Part shown: one piece after another, positions 62,867 to 64,000 of the stretch | How the letters are laid out: each line of letters starts with the position of its first letter | Numbering within the stretch: position 1 is the first letter of the stretch | DNA from: RPRC01 sp034933285 | GTDB taxonomy: Bacteria; Desulfobacterota; Desulfuromonadia; Geobacterales; Geobacteraceae | DNA: 64,000 bases | Direction: 5' to 3' | Assembly (NCBI GenBank): GCA_034933285.1 | Contig: JAYFNT010000008.1 | Coordinates: 248,001-312,000, forward strand | Notes under the pieces: generated by a model | The model's database searches: none | What the model saw: only the letters and a program-made list of their open reading frames with translations | Told to the model about the DNA's origin: nothing | Made by a program: the position numbers and the translations under genes

Positions 62867-62895
62867 TTTTACGCTTCCGACTCTCGGCTTGTCAA
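62866..62895 (-). promoter_or_regulatory. sigma-70 promoter of tetR-type gene
   Basis: On the minus strand TTGACA (62890-62895) and TAAAAG (62866-62871) are separated by 18 bases. The operator palindrome begins at the end of the -10 box, so a bound repressor would block initiation. Confidence 0.65.
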
Positions 62896-62998
62896 GTTAT
62901 TTTCGGTAAAAGATGGGAAGCTGCGATCGAGGAAAAGGCAGTTTTTCAATTGAACCGGAAGGGCGGCTCAGCGCCGCAAGATAAATGAGTGTATTGGT

Positions 62999-63541
62999 TT
63001 ACTTGCTGATTTTGTCAGGAAATTCTTTCCTCAGTTTCACGATCTTGGGCTCGATGACTACCTGGCAGTACGCCTCTTCGGGATGGGTCGCGAAATAATT
63101 CTCATGACGCGCGTCCGCCGGATAGAAATTCGTGAACTGCGCTATTTCGGTGACGATCGGGGCTGGCCAGTAGCCGGACGCATCCATTTCGCGCCTGGAT
63201 TTTTCCGCGGCTTTTCTCTGTTCTTCATTATGATAAAAAATGACGGACCGGTACTGGGGGCCGGAATCATGCCCCTGCCGGTTCTTGGTGGTGGGATCGT
63301 GGGTGCGCCAGAAGACGGATAGAATCTCTTCGAAGGTGATGACTTCGGGATCGAAGGTGATCCGCACGGCTTCCGCATGGCCGGTGTTGCCCATGCAGAC
63401 CTGCTCGTAGAGGGGGTTGGCGACATGTCCGCCGGCATAGCCCGACACCACCTTCTCCACCCCCTTCAGGCCCTGGAAAACCGCCTCCACGCACCAGAAG
63501 CACCCGGCGCCCAAGGTTGAGGTTTCGAGTCGTTTACCCAT
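62999..63541 (-). CDS. msrA: peptide methionine-S-sulfoxide reductase
   Basis: 180 residues, single-domain MsrA. The catalytic Cys lies in LGAGCFWCVEAVFQGLKG, followed by VVSGYAGGHV, the substrate block GHAEAVRITFDPEVITFEEI and FYPADARHENYF. It repairs the S-epimer of methionine sulfoxide in proteins using thioredoxin. No signal peptide is present, so it is cytosolic. It is a separate gene from the efflux regulator, and no msrB is nearby. Confidence 0.95.
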   Translation of the reverse strand: MGKRLETSTLGAGCFWCVEAVFQGLKGVEKVVSGYAGGHVANPLYEQVCMGNTGHAEAVRITFDPEVITFEEILSVFWRTHDPTTKNRQGHDSGPQYRSVIFYHNEEQRKAAEKSRREMDASGYWPAPIVTEIAQFTNFYPADARHENYFATHPEEAYCQVVIEPKIVKLRKEFPDKISK

Positions 63542-63927
63542 GGCTTCTCCCTGGAATCCATTTTCATGCTACAGCCGCCGGTCGGCCCATGTTATCGGAA
63601 ATCGCTTCAAATCCTACCATGGAATAGCTGTTCCGTCCAGCTGGCACATCAGCTCAAGTGCAGTTGAATCCGATTTGGTGAATTCAAATTGCAAGTGCAC
63701 CACGTAAATTTCCAAATTCAGTTTCCGAGGAGGGTCATTTTTACATTTCCGCTAACATCTCCGGTCATGGAACAGGGAAACAGCGTAATCCCCGGATTTT
63801 CCATGTGCAATTCTCACGTTTTCAGGCGCAAGCAAGGCAAATTCCTGGATAACGGAGGAATGTGAAAAATATGCAAATAAGTCGATTTTTCGCAATTCGC
63901 CGCATCATTTTTCGCCCGCACTGCAGG
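63542..63927. other. 386-base intergenic region
   Basis: No gene was seen. Between about 63690 and 63770 are A/T-rich segments, AATTCAAATTGCAAGTGCAC and GGTCATTTTTACATTTCCGC, that resemble ends of insertion sequences of the IS21 type; this resemblance is from memory and weak. The rest is unremarkable. Confidence 0.3.
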
Positions 63928-64000
63928 TCACATGCGTTCATTTCTCAAGCGGAGCGCGTTCGTAACCACTGACACGGAACTGAAGCTCATGGCGGCTGCG
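63928..64000 (-). CDS. C-terminal end of CopA-like P-type ATPase (partial)
   Basis: Only the last 23 codons are inside the window, reading AAAMSFSSVSVVTNALRLR and then NERM and a stop. This is the near-invariant last transmembrane helix of copper/heavy-metal P1B-type ATPases (usually AMA-x-SS-VSVV-x-NALRL). The protein exports monovalent copper or a similar metal ion. Most of the gene lies to the right of the window. Confidence 0.75.
   Translation of the reverse strand, partial: AAAMSFSSVSVVTNALRLRNERM

Noticed and set aside
1..64000. tRNA or rRNA genes
   Set aside because: No T-loop GGTTCRAATCC-type pattern with matching stems was seen in the intergenic regions; a tRNA scan would be decisive.

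Overview
The window looks like chromosomal DNA of a Geobacter-type deltaproteobacterium (Geobacteraceae / Desulfuromonadales). This rests on gene content and protein style: a long eukaryote-like citrate synthase, many two-component and receiver proteins, a c-di-GMP protein, several radical SAM proteins, an RND efflux operon and GC-rich coding sequence. The species is not identified. No tRNA, rRNA, CRISPR array, intact insertion sequence or prophage was found. 47 protein genes are called, two of them cut by the window edges, plus one further doubtful small ORF.

Layout. 1-3.1 kb (minus strand): the end of an FAD-dependent dehydrogenase, a lone receiver and a receiver-histidine kinase. 3.1-9.6 kb (minus): universal stress protein, receiver, RodZ-like membrane protein, TPR lipoprotein, PfkB kinase, methylthioadenosine phosphorylase, rlmN, ndk and a small lipoprotein. 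9.9-20.7 kb: an AMMECR1 protein, citrate synthase, an M24 peptidase with an acyl-CoA synthetase, a heptosyltransferase, class II aldolase, tRNA 2-selenouridine synthase and a chemoreceptor. 21.2-29.7 kb: O-acetylhomoserine sulfhydrylase, malQ, ftsH, TerC, a CNNM/CorC-type protein and metF.

30-39.2 kb (plus strand) is the most unusual part. A TatD nuclease fused to a radical SAM domain overlaps a 1440-residue acyl-CoA dehydratase activase-like protein. After a 308-base gap comes a compact cassette: a cobalamin-binding radical SAM enzyme with a C-terminal PqqD-like (RRE) domain, a 46-residue peptide with six tandem Cys-His-Ala-Pro-Ser type repeats, and an M19 dipeptidase. The peptide start overlaps the enzyme stop and sits behind a 15-base Shine-Dalgarno that matches the whole 16S rRNA tail. 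I read this as a RiPP biosynthetic locus whose precursor is too short for routine gene callers.

39.3-48.5 kb: a receiver-PAS-GGDEF-EAL protein, an XRE/S24-type regulator that has lost its protease residues, a receiver-PilZ protein with a substituted phosphorylation site, a DnaQ-like exonuclease, a second cobalamin radical SAM protein, rnk and a divergent MreB homologue. 48.6-64 kb: a CPA2 antiporter, an MMPL transporter, a hybrid-sensing histidine kinase, a TetR-controlled RND efflux operon with two identical 16-base palindromic operators, msrA, and the last residues of a CopA-like P-type ATPase.

Several intergenic regions carry short repeats. A CTGAATCCGTG inverted repeat lies just behind three different stop codons. 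One element has 17-base direct repeats at its ends, and a run of short tandem repeats touches the ftsH stop codon.
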